A stretch of 64,000 nt of DNA, from positions 248,001 through 312,000 of the forward strand of contig FMWZ01000004.1 of the NCBI GenBank assembly GCA_900103495.1, read 5' to 3'. Shown piece after piece: positions 45,154-54,061 of the stretch. The stretch comes from Lachnospiraceae bacterium G11. GTDB taxonomy: Bacteria > Bacillota > Clostridia > Lachnospirales > Lachnospiraceae. Position 1 is the stretch's first letter. Every line of letters starts with the position of its first letter. Under the pieces are notes generated by a model that was not told the DNA's origin, did no database searches, and saw nothing but the letters and a program-made list of their open reading frames with translations. Made by a program: the position numbers and the translations under genes.

Positions 45154-46498
45154 CGAATTAAATTATTTAAGCAAAAAATATGAAGCTAAGGGGAGCGGCA
45201 TTGTAGTTGTTTATGGCCAAAGGTTCGTTGGAAGACATGCTTTACTTGCTGAGTTTACCAAGGATAAAAGCTCTAAAACGCTGATTGCCAGAGCCTGTTC
45301 CGGAAGAGAGAACAGATATCTTTGGGCCAATGAAATCAGGGATAATCTTAACAAACTTTCTGAGTACCCTGAGTATTCGGAGATTTTCAAGGCTTGTTTT
45401 GAGTTCAGCGAAGAGAAACAGGTGCTGATTATCGATGAGTTTCATAATGCCGTAAAGGGCGACCCCACATTTATGAAAGCCCTAATAGACTTCGTTTTTA
45501 ATGGTAATAAAGGAAGTGACCTTTTGGTTATCCTTTCCTCAAGATCCATTGGATTTGTTGAGTCAGGGCTCGTAGACCGTGTCGGTCAATATGCCCTGAG
45601 AATTGGCGGATTTTTGAAAGTAAGAGAGCTTAAGTACGAGGATATGAGAAGGTTTATGCCTTCTTACACCAGAAAAGAAACCATGGAAATGTATGCGATT
45701 CTTGGCGGATATCCCGGACTTTGGAAACATCTTGATCCTTATAAGACTGTAAAAGAGAATATTACCCAGGTCATTCTCAAACCCGAGGGCTTCTTTATGA
45801 GCGAAGCTGTAAGGCTTGTTGAGATGGACCTTCGTGAGGTATATGTTTACAATACGATTCTTGCCTCCCTGGCAGAAGGCAGGAACAAGCTTAATGAACT
45901 GCATCTTCACTCGGATTTTTCCAGAGCGAAGCTTTCGGTTTACATTAAGAATTTAATGGAACTTGAACTTGTGGAGAAGGCTTTCAGTGTGGACACCGAC
46001 AGTAAGGGAAACACTCAAAAGGGTGTGTATCGCATTATGCATCCCCTTGTTCATTTCTACTACAAGTATGTTTATCCAAACTACTATTTATATACCACAA
46101 TACCCGCTCTTCAGTTTTATGAGCAGTTTATCGAGGAGACCTTCAGACAGTTTGTGGAAAACTCCATGAAGAAGATTGGACAGGAACTTATTAAGACATA
46201 TTGCGACAAAGGGATTATTCCCTTTAAACCCGAGAAAATCGGAGAGTGGGTGGGCAAACTGGACACCATAGATGTAGTTGCTTTTGACGGCGACGGAAAT
46301 GCCCTTATCGGTATGTGCAACTATGATAAGAATGTGCTTACCACAGATGACTACGACTGGGTTAAATTCCTGGCCAAGAAAGCCAAACTCAATGTTGTTC
46401 AGACGGTTCTTATCACCTTTGAAAGGTTTGATTCAAAGGTTGTGGAAACCGGTAATAAGAATAATGCTTTACAGCTAATATCCTTGAAAGATCAGTAA
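45134..46498 (+). CDS. DUF234-type AAA ATPase with degenerate Walker A
   Basis: A 454-residue protein of the archaeal-type ATPase/DUF234 group. The first 230 residues form the AAA module and the C-terminal part has a winged helix plus a restriction-enzyme-like DUF234 domain (about 330-450, HPLVHFYYKYVYPN and VDVVAFD-like IDVVAFDGDG). The usual Walker A GRRRVGKT reads GQRFVGRH (residues 28-35): the Lys is Arg and the Ser/Thr is His. Walker B LIIDEFHNA is intact. ATP hydrolysis is therefore doubtful. Role unknown. It overlaps the EAL gene by 20 bases, with AGAGGAG before the ATG, so the two are probably translated together. Confidence 0.82.
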   Translation: MFLGRSSELNYLSKKYEAKGSGIVVVYGQRFVGRHALLAEFTKDKSSKTLIARACSGRENRYLWANEIRDNLNKLSEYPEYSEIFKACFEFSEEKQVLIIDEFHNAVKGDPTFMKALIDFVFNGNKGSDLLVILSSRSIGFVESGLVDRVGQYALRIGGFLKVRELKYEDMRRFMPSYTRKETMEMYAILGGYPGLWKHLDPYKTVKENITQVILKPEGFFMSEAVRLVEMDLREVYVYNTILASLAEGRNKLNELHLHSDFSRAKLSVYIKNLMELELVEKAFSVDTDSKGNTQKGVYRIMHPLVHFYYKYVYPNYYLYTTIPALQFYEQFIEETFRQFVENSMKKIGQELIKTYCDKGIIPFKPEKIGEWVGKLDTIDVVAFDGDGNALIGMCNYDKNVLTTDDYDWVKFLAKKAKLNVVQTVLITFERFDSKVVETGNKNNALQLISLKDQ

Positions 46499-46503
46499 TA
46501 TTT

Positions 46504-48522
46504 ATGGAGAAACACCTATTTATAGCCGAGAAGCCCAGCGTAGCCAAAGAGTTCGCAAAGGCTTTGAAGGAAAACATGAAAAGCTTTGACGGATACATGG
46601 AATCCGATTCCTACGTTGTCACCTGGTGTGTGGGACATCTGGTAACCATGAGTTATCCTGACGCTTACGATGAAAAACTTAAGAGATGGAGCTTTGACAC
46701 CATTCCCTTCATACCCGATAAATTTAAGTATGAAGTGATTTCATCGGTTTCAAAGCAGTTTAATACAGTTAAGGGCCTGTTAAACAGGGCTGACGTCACA
46801 AGAATTTACGTCTGTACCGACTCGGGACGAGAGGGTGAATATATTTATCGTCTTGTAGAACAGATGGCAAATGTTAAAGGCAAGGAAAGACGCAGAGTCT
46901 GGATTGATTCTCAGACGGAGGAAGAGATAAACAGAGGCATAAGGGAAGCAAAGGATTTGTCCTTCTATGATTCCTTGAGTGATGCCGCTTATCTTAGAGC
47001 CAAAGAAGACTATCTTATGGGAATCAATTTCTCAAGAGTCCTGACTTTAAAGTATGGAAATGACGTAAAGAATTACCTTAAAAAAGACAAGGCTGTTATA
47101 TCTGTGGGACGTGTAATGACCTGCGTCCTTGGTATGGTTGTTAACAGAGAAAGAGAGATTCGTAATTTTGTAAAAACGCCTTTCTACCGCGTCATTCAAT
47201 CCCTTCCTGTTAAGGATGAGTTCATTACAGGAGAGTGGCGTGTAACAGATGAGTCCATATATAAGGACAGCCCGGCTCTCTATAAGGAAAACGGCTTTAA
47301 AGAAAAGGCAGATGCAGAGAAACTTATTGCTTATATTGAAGCTCCCGAGAAAGCTAAAGCTGTAGTTACAAAAATAGAAAAGAAAAAGGAAAGCAAGAAT
47401 CCTCCTTTACTTTACAACCTGGCAGAACTTCAAAACGACTGCTCAAAGCTGTTTAAAATCAGTCCCGACCAGACGCTTTCTTACGTGCAGGAACTGTATG
47501 AGAAGAAGCTTGTAACTTATCCAAGGACAGATGCCAGAGTCCTTTCCACAGCCGTTGCCAAGGAGATTTACAAAAATATTGGCGGCCTTAAGAACTTTTC
47601 ACCTTTATCTGAATTTGCAGCCCATATTCTTGATGAAGGAAGCTACAAAAATATCGGCAAGAGCAGATATACCAACGATAAGCAGATTACTGACCACTAC
47701 GCAATCATACCTACCGGTCAGGGGTTAAATTCTTATGGCTCATTAAATGACACTGCCAAAAAGGTATATGAAGTTATTGCAAGGAGATTCCTCGCAATAT
47801 TTTATCCTCCGGCCCAGTATTTAAAGATTGCACTGGTTACAAAAACAAAGACTGAGAGTTTCTTCTCAAACTTTAAGGTTTTGACTGACCCCGGTTATCT
47901 GGCGGTTATGCAGTATTCCTTTGCCAAGAAAAGCGAGCTTACCGAGAAAACCGATAAAGAGGGTGATGATTCCGAAGAAAGTGCTGCAGACGAAACTGTA
48001 ATCAATTTCCTGTCGTCTCTCAAAAAAGGAGATGAAATTGATTTTGGCACATATGAAATCAAGGAAGGAGAAACATCTCCTCCCAAGAGATATAATTCCG
48101 GCTCAATAATTCTGGCCATGGAAAATGCCGGACAGCTTATTGAAGATGAAGAGCTGAGAGCACAGATAAAAGGAAGCGGAATCGGCACATCCGCCACAAG
48201 AGCAGAAATCTTAAAGAAGCTTGTTAATATCGATTATCTGAACCTTAACAAAAAGACACAGATTTTGACTCCGACCCAGATGGGTGAGCTTGTTTATGAC
48301 GTTGTTGAAGGCTCGATTAAACCCCTTCTTGAGCCTAAGCTTACAGCCAGCTGGGAAAAAGGATTGACAATGGTTGCCGATGGAACAATCACATCGGATG
48401 AGTATATGACCAAGTTAAGCGATTTTGTCATAAGAAGAACCAACAATGTCAAAGTTCTTAACAATCAAAGAGACGTGTATCAAAGATTTGTTGCAGCGTC
48501 TGAATTTTATAAGAAGAGGTAG
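46504..48522 (+). CDS. topB: DNA topoisomerase III
   Basis: A 672-residue type IA topoisomerase. The Toprim domain has the catalytic Glu in FIAEKPSVAKE and the acidic motif CTDSGREGEYIY. The active-site tyrosine is Y339 in LVTYPRTDARV. It ends without a C-terminal zinc-finger region (normal for many Firmicutes TopB). It starts 5 bases after the DUF234 gene with a weak ribosome site. Such TopB copies can be chromosomal or from mobile elements; here there are no conjugation genes, so it looks chromosomal. Confidence 0.95.
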   Translation: MEKHLFIAEKPSVAKEFAKALKENMKSFDGYMESDSYVVTWCVGHLVTMSYPDAYDEKLKRWSFDTIPFIPDKFKYEVISSVSKQFNTVKGLLNRADVTRIYVCTDSGREGEYIYRLVEQMANVKGKERRRVWIDSQTEEEINRGIREAKDLSFYDSLSDAAYLRAKEDYLMGINFSRVLTLKYGNDVKNYLKKDKAVISVGRVMTCVLGMVVNREREIRNFVKTPFYRVIQSLPVKDEFITGEWRVTDESIYKDSPALYKENGFKEKADAEKLIAYIEAPEKAKAVVTKIEKKKESKNPPLLYNLAELQNDCSKLFKISPDQTLSYVQELYEKKLVTYPRTDARVLSTAVAKEIYKNIGGLKNFSPLSEFAAHILDEGSYKNIGKSRYTNDKQITDHYAIIPTGQGLNSYGSLNDTAKKVYEVIARRFLAIFYPPAQYLKIALVTKTKTESFFSNFKVLTDPGYLAVMQYSFAKKSELTEKTDKEGDDSEESAADETVINFLSSLKKGDEIDFGTYEIKEGETSPPKRYNSGSIILAMENAGQLIEDEELRAQIKGSGIGTSATRAEILKKLVNIDYLNLNKKTQILTPTQMGELVYDVVEGSIKPLLEPKLTASWEKGLTMVADGTITSDEYMTKLSDFVIRRTNNVKVLNNQRDVYQRFVAASEFYKKR

Positions 48523-48525
48523 AGT

Positions 48526-49200
48526 ATGGAACAGTTTAAGATTAAAAACATGTACACTTTGTCTGAATCCATTTCCGGGGACTTCCTTAAGAAGTTTGAA
48601 TTTCCCTGGGATGCGGTTCCTGCAATCAAAGATTGCATCAAGAGCCTGATTGGAGATATTGACAAATCAATATTTGAGGAAAGAGGAGAGAACGTCTGGG
48701 TTGCCAAAGATGTGAAGATTGCCGATACAGCTACAATTGTTGGCCCCACTATTATTGATGAGGGCGCCGAAATAAGACCCGGAGCTTTTATCAGAGGAAA
48801 TGCAATTGTGGGCAAGGGCTGCGTTGTGGGCAATTCGTGCGAGCTTAAGAACTGCATTCTTTTTAACGGAGTTCAGGTTCCTCATTACAACTATGTAGGA
48901 GACAGTATTCTTGGGTATAAAGCTCATATGGGAGCCGGCGCGGTAACCAGCAACTTTAAATGCGATCACGGGAATATTGTTATGCATCATTCCTCAGGAA
49001 ACATTAAGACAAATCAGAGAAAAATGGGAGCAATGCTTGGTGATCATGCGGAAGTTGGATGTAACAGTGTTTTGAACCCCGGAACCGTTGTGGGAAGAAA
49101 CACTATAGTTTATCCTCTTTCACGTGTCAGAGGATTTGTTCCGGCAGAAAGTATTTATAAAGACAAGGATGATATTGTAACCAGGGCTGATTCTTTTTAA
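48526..49200 (+). CDS. Left-handed beta-helix acyltransferase, GlmU C-terminal-like
   Basis: A 224-residue protein with hexapeptide repeats from about residue 60 (ADTATIVGPTIIDEGAEIRPG) and the GlmU-like segment YVGDSILGYKAHMGAGAVTSN. There is no N-terminal nucleotidyltransferase domain; residues 1-55 are helical and unlike it. It may acetylate an amino-sugar phosphate or be a related sugar-nucleotide enzyme; the substrate is unknown. A sugar nucleotidyltransferase partner is not nearby. It starts 3 bases after topB with GAGGT upstream. Confidence 0.8.
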   Translation: MEQFKIKNMYTLSESISGDFLKKFEFPWDAVPAIKDCIKSLIGDIDKSIFEERGENVWVAKDVKIADTATIVGPTIIDEGAEIRPGAFIRGNAIVGKGCVVGNSCELKNCILFNGVQVPHYNYVGDSILGYKAHMGAGAVTSNFKCDHGNIVMHHSSGNIKTNQRKMGAMLGDHAEVGCNSVLNPGTVVGRNTIVYPLSRVRGFVPAESIYKDKDDIVTRADSF

Positions 49201-49221
49201 GAAATAAAGAGAGGGCTTACT

Positions 49222-50883
49222 ATGGATAATTATCAGGAAAATATTGTTTCGTATATTGAGAATCTGATTACAGGAGTTTGTGCTTTTGAACTGAAAGAAG
49301 GAAGCTATAACCTGACCTGCGTTTATGCCAACGAAGGCCTAAGCAGAATGCTCGGATATTCAAAGAAAGACATCGATAAGTATGTGAAAAATATTCGTTA
49401 CTGTATTTTGCCTGAAGATATACCTGTTTTTGATCAGGGTATCAGAGAATGCCTGAAGGCCGATGGAGCGGTGGATACCGAATTTAGAACAATAACCGGA
49501 AAAGGTGAGCTTAGATGGCTGTATACAAGGTGTAATCTTTATTCAAAAGTCGGTGACACCTATACCATTATTGCCACAGTTATAGACGTTACCGAGAAGA
49601 AAACCGGTGATGAAGAGTTAAGAGCTCAGGCAGCCAGAATGCATCTAATTGATACCGTAGAAAAAGAGTCGGTATTTGATTATAATGTCAAATCTGATGT
49701 TCTGGTTCTTAAGTACACTGATGAAGAGCAAAGAGAAAAGGAGATAATTATCCCTGATTATGTTGCAAAATTTGATTCTTCTTATTTTGCAGCGGGTGAA
49801 GTTCAAAAATATCTTGCCTGCTTTAACAAGCTTATGACAGGGCCCGTAAATGAGAATATCTCTATTAAAAACAGCAGATTCTCCGGGGACTTCAAAGAAT
49901 ATGATCTTACTCTTTCGAGTATAGTGGGTCTTGAAGGATATGTTACAAGGATAGTTGGGCGCTTCATTGATAAAGATAAGCTTAAAGAGGATAAAAAATC
50001 AGACGACCAGCTGCTGTTTGAGAACTACGATGGCCTGTCATTAAGGGAAAGTGCCATGAAGACACTTTATGACGGTATGCTCTCAAAAGAAAGCTGGGCA
50101 AAGGTTTACAATATGCTTCTTAATAAGAGCGGCTGCAGTTTTGGAGGAATATTCCCGGATGTAAACTCTTTATCCAAGAATGAGGATATTACGATTTTTA
50201 CCATACCTGATTATGAGTATTCTATCGAGGATTATAAATCAAAAAGAAGAGCGGCTGCCGAGTTTGAAGATCTGTTTAAGAATGTTAAGAATCTGACCGA
50301 GATAAGCAATCAGCAGGCTTCGGGATATTCCTTCTCCCTTGAACAGTTCATGGCTGACAACGATTTCGAGAAGATTATATATTATCCTTTTGTTAAGGAT
50401 GGCAAATATGTAGGCAGCATTGTTTTATTTAATCCGGCAAACGAAGAGGATTTTGATGCTGATGAATTAAAGCAGCTGATTTCTCTTATCGACACCTGTA
50501 CGGTTCAGATTACTTTGTCTGATTTTGACACAAGAGAGATGATGATTAAACTTCTCATGCTGGAGTTAATGGATCAGTATATTTATCTAGTAGATTACGA
50601 GTCTAAGAGGCTTTTGTTTGCAAACAAGAAGGTATTTGACCGAAGCGAAGATATTAAAGTCGGTACTCAATGCTATACTTCATTGATGGAAGGGTACATA
50701 GAAGAGTGCTCAAATTGCATTGTTTCAAAGCTTGACCCTGCCGATCCTCACTCCACACAGACTGCAGATGTATTTAACTACAGTCTAAGAACCTGGATTA
50801 AGAGTACTGCGGGCTGGTTCATGCCGGAACATGGAATCTGCATGATTACCGGAACGGATATTTCAGATTACTTCATAGCATAA
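49222..50883 (+). CDS. Multi-PAS signalling protein without a recognisable output domain
   Basis: A 553-residue soluble protein. Residues 10-125 are a PAS domain with PAC tail (ANEGLSRMLGYSKKD ... ATVIDVTEKK). Residues 130-260 resemble a second PAS-like unit and about 280-440 a GAF-like unit. Near the end is another PAS-like unit with VDYESKRLLFANK and a cysteine cluster CYTSLMEGYIEECSNC. I see no GGDEF, EAL, kinase or DNA-binding domain. In related proteins such PAS units precede GGDEF domains, so this may be a sensor working in trans or a truncated relative. It is the last gene of the argH run. Confidence 0.72.
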   Translation: MDNYQENIVSYIENLITGVCAFELKEGSYNLTCVYANEGLSRMLGYSKKDIDKYVKNIRYCILPEDIPVFDQGIRECLKADGAVDTEFRTITGKGELRWLYTRCNLYSKVGDTYTIIATVIDVTEKKTGDEELRAQAARMHLIDTVEKESVFDYNVKSDVLVLKYTDEEQREKEIIIPDYVAKFDSSYFAAGEVQKYLACFNKLMTGPVNENISIKNSRFSGDFKEYDLTLSSIVGLEGYVTRIVGRFIDKDKLKEDKKSDDQLLFENYDGLSLRESAMKTLYDGMLSKESWAKVYNMLLNKSGCSFGGIFPDVNSLSKNEDITIFTIPDYEYSIEDYKSKRRAAAEFEDLFKNVKNLTEISNQQASGYSFSLEQFMADNDFEKIIYYPFVKDGKYVGSIVLFNPANEEDFDADELKQLISLIDTCTVQITLSDFDTREMMIKLLMLELMDQYIYLVDYESKRLLFANKKVFDRSEDIKVGTQCYTSLMEGYIEECSNCIVSKLDPADPHSTQTADVFNYSLRTWIKSTAGWFMPEHGICMITGTDISDYFIA

Positions 50884-50884
50884 A

Positions 50885-50927
50885 AAAAGACCGGATTGGA
50901 ATAAATTCCAACCCGGTCTATATTTTT
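50885..50927. terminator. Bidirectional terminator between PAS protein and lipoprotein
   Basis: Stem gaccgg-a-ttggaa / ttccaa-c-ccggtc with a 4-base loop and one mismatch, preceded by an A run and followed by T-rich sequence, between convergent genes. Confidence 0.88.
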
Positions 50928-50932
50928 GTTCT

Positions 50933-51442
50933 TTATTCAGCGGGTGCTTCCTCTGCCTCGGCAGAATCATCGGCATTTGCATATTTGATTTCATCCGAAT
51001 CGGGAATTTCTCCCTGCATGAATGTAATCATATATTTTAGCCTCTTGTATGCTCTTGCGTAATACTCATTGGCAAGATTCGCACTTTCTTCATCGTATAC
51101 TTCAGCTTCGAAAGCAGCGTGATAGTTCTCAACAGCCAGATTCATAAACTGACCGGATTCCTCGGCCAAAGTAACAAGATAATCATATTCCTTTGGAAAT
51201 TTCATTGAGGACATATTGGTGAATAATTCACCAAGTGTATCCAGTGAAGACAAAAGCTCTGCAGGGGCATTTTCATCATCGGGATTGATTGCTTTGATAT
51301 TTGCGTCAATCTCGGCAACTTTATCGCAAAACTCCATGAAATCAGCTTCAAAAGCTTCTTTTCCGGAACTCTTACCGCATCCGAAAAGCATAAGCATACA
51401 TAATAATACAATTGAAACTATGCTTAATAATCTCTTGTTCAT
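50933..51442 (-). CDS. Predicted lipoprotein of unknown function
   Basis: A 169-residue reverse-strand protein. MNKRLLSIVSIVLL is a signal sequence with lipobox LFGC, so C22 would carry the lipid. The mature part is acidic and helical (EAFEADFMEFCDKVAEIDANI ...) and ends in a Glu/Ala tail. No family recognised. I chose ATG 51442 rather than the upstream in-frame start at 51493, because it places the signal peptide at the N-terminus and has AAGGGA nearby. A reverse-strand promoter ttgaga-17-taatgt (51502-51474) is possible. Divergent from metH. Confidence 0.75.
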   Translation of the reverse strand: MNKRLLSIVSIVLLCMLMLFGCGKSSGKEAFEADFMEFCDKVAEIDANIKAINPDDENAPAELLSSLDTLGELFTNMSSMKFPKEYDYLVTLAEESGQFMNLAVENYHAAFEAEVYDEESANLANEYYARAYKRLKYMITFMQGEIPDSDEIKYANADDSAEAEEAPAE

Positions 51443-51570
51443 ACTTACATCCCTTCTTTTATAAACCTTCATAACATTATCATATTTTTGCATTTATCTC
51501 AAGAAATAAATAGCCATTTAATATATTAATAAGTATAATAGAGAGGTACAAAATAAGGAGTATTTGGTTA

Positions 51571-54015
51571 ATGACTGTTAATGAATTCAAAAGACTAGCT
51601 GAAAGCAGAGTATTGTTTTTGGATGGAGCTACAGGATCCAATCTTATTAAGGCCGGAATGCCTGTCGGTGTATGCACCGAGGAATGGATTCTTGATCATA
51701 AGGACATTCTGATTGATCTTCAGAAGAAGTATGTGGAAGCCGGCAGCGACTTCTTATATTCACCTACATTTTCGGGAAACAGAGTTAAATTCAAAGAGTT
51801 TGGACTTTATGACAGAATAGAAGAGATTATTGAGACTCTTGTTTCTCTATCTCATGAGGCCTCTAAGGGCAAAGCTTTTATCTGTGGTGATCTTACCATG
51901 ACAGGTGAGCAGCTTAAGCCCATGGGAAACATGGATTTTGAAGAGCTGATTGATATATATAAAGAGCAGATTAAATACATGGTAGCTGCAGGTGTGGATA
52001 TTCTTGTTGTTGAAACCATGATGAGCTTACAGGAAACAAGGGCGGCGCTTATTGCTGCAAAGGAAACCTGCGATCTTCCCATAATGGCCACCATTTCCAT
52101 AGAGAATGACGGAAGAACCCTTTATGGAACCGACGCGGTATCCGCAGCTGTATGCCTTGAATCCCTTGGGGCATGTGCGGTGGGATTAAACTGTAGTACC
52201 GGCCCTGACAAAATGGTTAAATATATTAAGGATATAGCATCAAATGTTAACATTCCTGTTATTGCAAAGCCCAATGCGGGCTTGCCTTCCGTTGACAAGG
52301 ACGGAAACACATATTATGACATGGGAGTTGACGAATTTGTTGAGGGTATCGGGCAGCTTTTAGAGGCCGGTGCAAGTATTATCGGCGGATGCTGCGGAAC
52401 ATCTCCCGAATATATTAAGGCTATTCATGATGCCTATAAGGATTTTGATATCACAAAGGTCAAAAGGGGCAAAGAAGAGGGGATGAGATATCTTACCAGT
52501 GAGAGAAGGACACTTTCTTTCAAACAGGGAGATCCCTTTATCGTTGTTGGTGAGAGAATAAACCCTACCGGCAAGAAGAAACTCCAGGAGCAGTTAAGAA
52601 ACCATGACCTTTCAGGCGTCGTAACTTATGCGGAAGAGCAGGAAGCCTGCAATGCAAAGGTTCTTGATATAAATGTCGGAATGGGCGGAGTGGACGAACT
52701 GTCACTAATGAGCGATGTTTTGGATGAAGTGCTTATGACCACACAGCTTCCCCTGTCTCTTGATTCCAGTGATGCGAAGGTTATTGAACATGCCCTAAGA
52801 AAGTATCCCGGAAGAGCATTAATTAACTCGGTTTCCTTGGAGGAGGACAGAATTCCTGTACTTAAACTTGCCAAAAAATACGGAGCCATGGTTATTTTGC
52901 TTCCTCTTTCTGCAAAGGGAATCCCCGAAAACTTTGAAGAAAGAAAAGAGAACGTTGATAAGCTCTTATCTTTAGCTTATGAAGCAGGTCTTACTAACGA
53001 TGATCTGGTGGTTGATGGCCTTGTTGGAACCGTCGGTGCTATGCCTGAGGCAGGATTGGATACACTTAAAACAATTAAGTACTGTGCAGATATGGGTATT
53101 TCAACCATATGCGGCCTTTCAAATATATCCTTTGGTTTGCCGGAGAGAAGCTTTGTAAACAGTAATTTCCTGACCATGGCAATTCACTCGGGACTTACCA
53201 TGGCTATTGCAAATCCTTCTCAGACTGCTCTCATGGGAGCGGTGTATGCTTCCGATCTTTTGTTAAACAGAAAAGGAGCGTCGGAAAACTATATTAATTT
53301 TGCCAATTCTCTTTCCGGTACCGATGAAAGATCAATAAAGAAGGATTCCGGAAATACAGATTCAAAGGATAACGCTGCAGATATAAAGGAAGCTTTATAT
53401 AATGCGGTTCTTAAGGGTAACAAAAACGGCATTGAAAAGATGACAAGAGATGCCCTTGAAAAGGGAGAAGATGCCAAGGTCCTCTTGAATGATGTTCTTA
53501 TGCCTGCAATTAACAAGGTGGGAGAGTTCTTTGAAAAGGGAACCTATTTCCTCCCTCAGCTTATAAATTCAGCGGAAACCATGAAGCTTTCCATTGCCAT
53601 TCTTGAGGAGAAACTTCTACAGAACAAGTCTGACAAGGAAATGCCTACCGTAATAATGGCTACTGTGGAAGGCGATGTCCATGACATAGGCAAGAACCTG
53701 GTAGTGCTGATGCTTAAAAACTACGGATTTAACGTGATTGATCTTGGCAAAAACGTACCTAAGGAAGCCATTGTAGAGGCTGCAAAGGAGCACAACGCCA
53801 AACTGGTTGGACTTTCGGCTCTTATGACAACCACCATGCAGAAAATGAAGGAAGTTGTGGATTATCGTAATGAGATTGGCGCCGACTTTAAGATTATGCT
53901 TGGCGGAGCAGTGGTTACTGAGGAATACGCCAAAGAAATCGGAGCAGACGCTTACTCTTCGGACGCTGCCGATGCGGTGAAGGTTGCGGCACGTTTGTTG
54001 AATTTATCACTTTAA
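51571..54015 (+). CDS. metH: Cobalamin-dependent methionine synthase without reactivation domain
   Basis: An 814-residue protein that methylates homocysteine from methyltetrahydrofolate through cobalamin. Domains: homocysteine-binding (1-290; zinc cysteines in GLNCSTG and GGCCGTSP), pterin-binding (about 305-575; VVGERINPTGKK), helical cap (about 605-690) and B12-binding (about 690-814) with the cobalt-ligand motif DVHDIG (H704). The C-terminal AdoMet reactivation domain of E. coli MetH is missing, as in many Firmicutes and Thermotoga, so a separate protein or flavodoxin system must rescue oxidised cofactor. AAGGAG precedes the ATG. I see no SAM or B12 riboswitch in the short leader. Confidence 0.94.
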   Translation: MTVNEFKRLAESRVLFLDGATGSNLIKAGMPVGVCTEEWILDHKDILIDLQKKYVEAGSDFLYSPTFSGNRVKFKEFGLYDRIEEIIETLVSLSHEASKGKAFICGDLTMTGEQLKPMGNMDFEELIDIYKEQIKYMVAAGVDILVVETMMSLQETRAALIAAKETCDLPIMATISIENDGRTLYGTDAVSAAVCLESLGACAVGLNCSTGPDKMVKYIKDIASNVNIPVIAKPNAGLPSVDKDGNTYYDMGVDEFVEGIGQLLEAGASIIGGCCGTSPEYIKAIHDAYKDFDITKVKRGKEEGMRYLTSERRTLSFKQGDPFIVVGERINPTGKKKLQEQLRNHDLSGVVTYAEEQEACNAKVLDINVGMGGVDELSLMSDVLDEVLMTTQLPLSLDSSDAKVIEHALRKYPGRALINSVSLEEDRIPVLKLAKKYGAMVILLPLSAKGIPENFEERKENVDKLLSLAYEAGLTNDDLVVDGLVGTVGAMPEAGLDTLKTIKYCADMGISTICGLSNISFGLPERSFVNSNFLTMAIHSGLTMAIANPSQTALMGAVYASDLLLNRKGASENYINFANSLSGTDERSIKKDSGNTDSKDNAADIKEALYNAVLKGNKNGIEKMTRDALEKGEDAKVLLNDVLMPAINKVGEFFEKGTYFLPQLINSAETMKLSIAILEEKLLQNKSDKEMPTVIMATVEGDVHDIGKNLVVLMLKNYGFNVIDLGKNVPKEAIVEAAKEHNAKLVGLSALMTTTMQKMKEVVDYRNEIGADFKIMLGGAVVTEEYAKEIGADAYSSDAADAVKVAARLLNLSL

Positions 54016-54026
54016 TGTGTTACAAT
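53998..54026 (+). promoter_or_regulatory. Promoter of second ilvB
   Basis: TTGAAT (53998-54003, inside the end of metH), 17-base spacer, TACAAT (54021-54026) with TG in the extended -10 position; 35 bases before the start codon. Confidence 0.72.
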
Positions 54027-54061
54027 GTCATAAGTTTTTAATTGGTTAAGAGGGTTAAAAT

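Noticed and set aside
46504-48522. topB as a sign of an integrated mobile element
   Set aside because: No integrase, conjugation, relaxase or attachment repeats are present nearby, and the neighbours are chromosomal genes on the same strand.
51443-51570. Possible SAM or B12 riboswitch before metH
   Set aside because: The divergent gap is only 128 bases and shows no conserved stem architecture; just AT-rich sequence and a TATAAT-like box.
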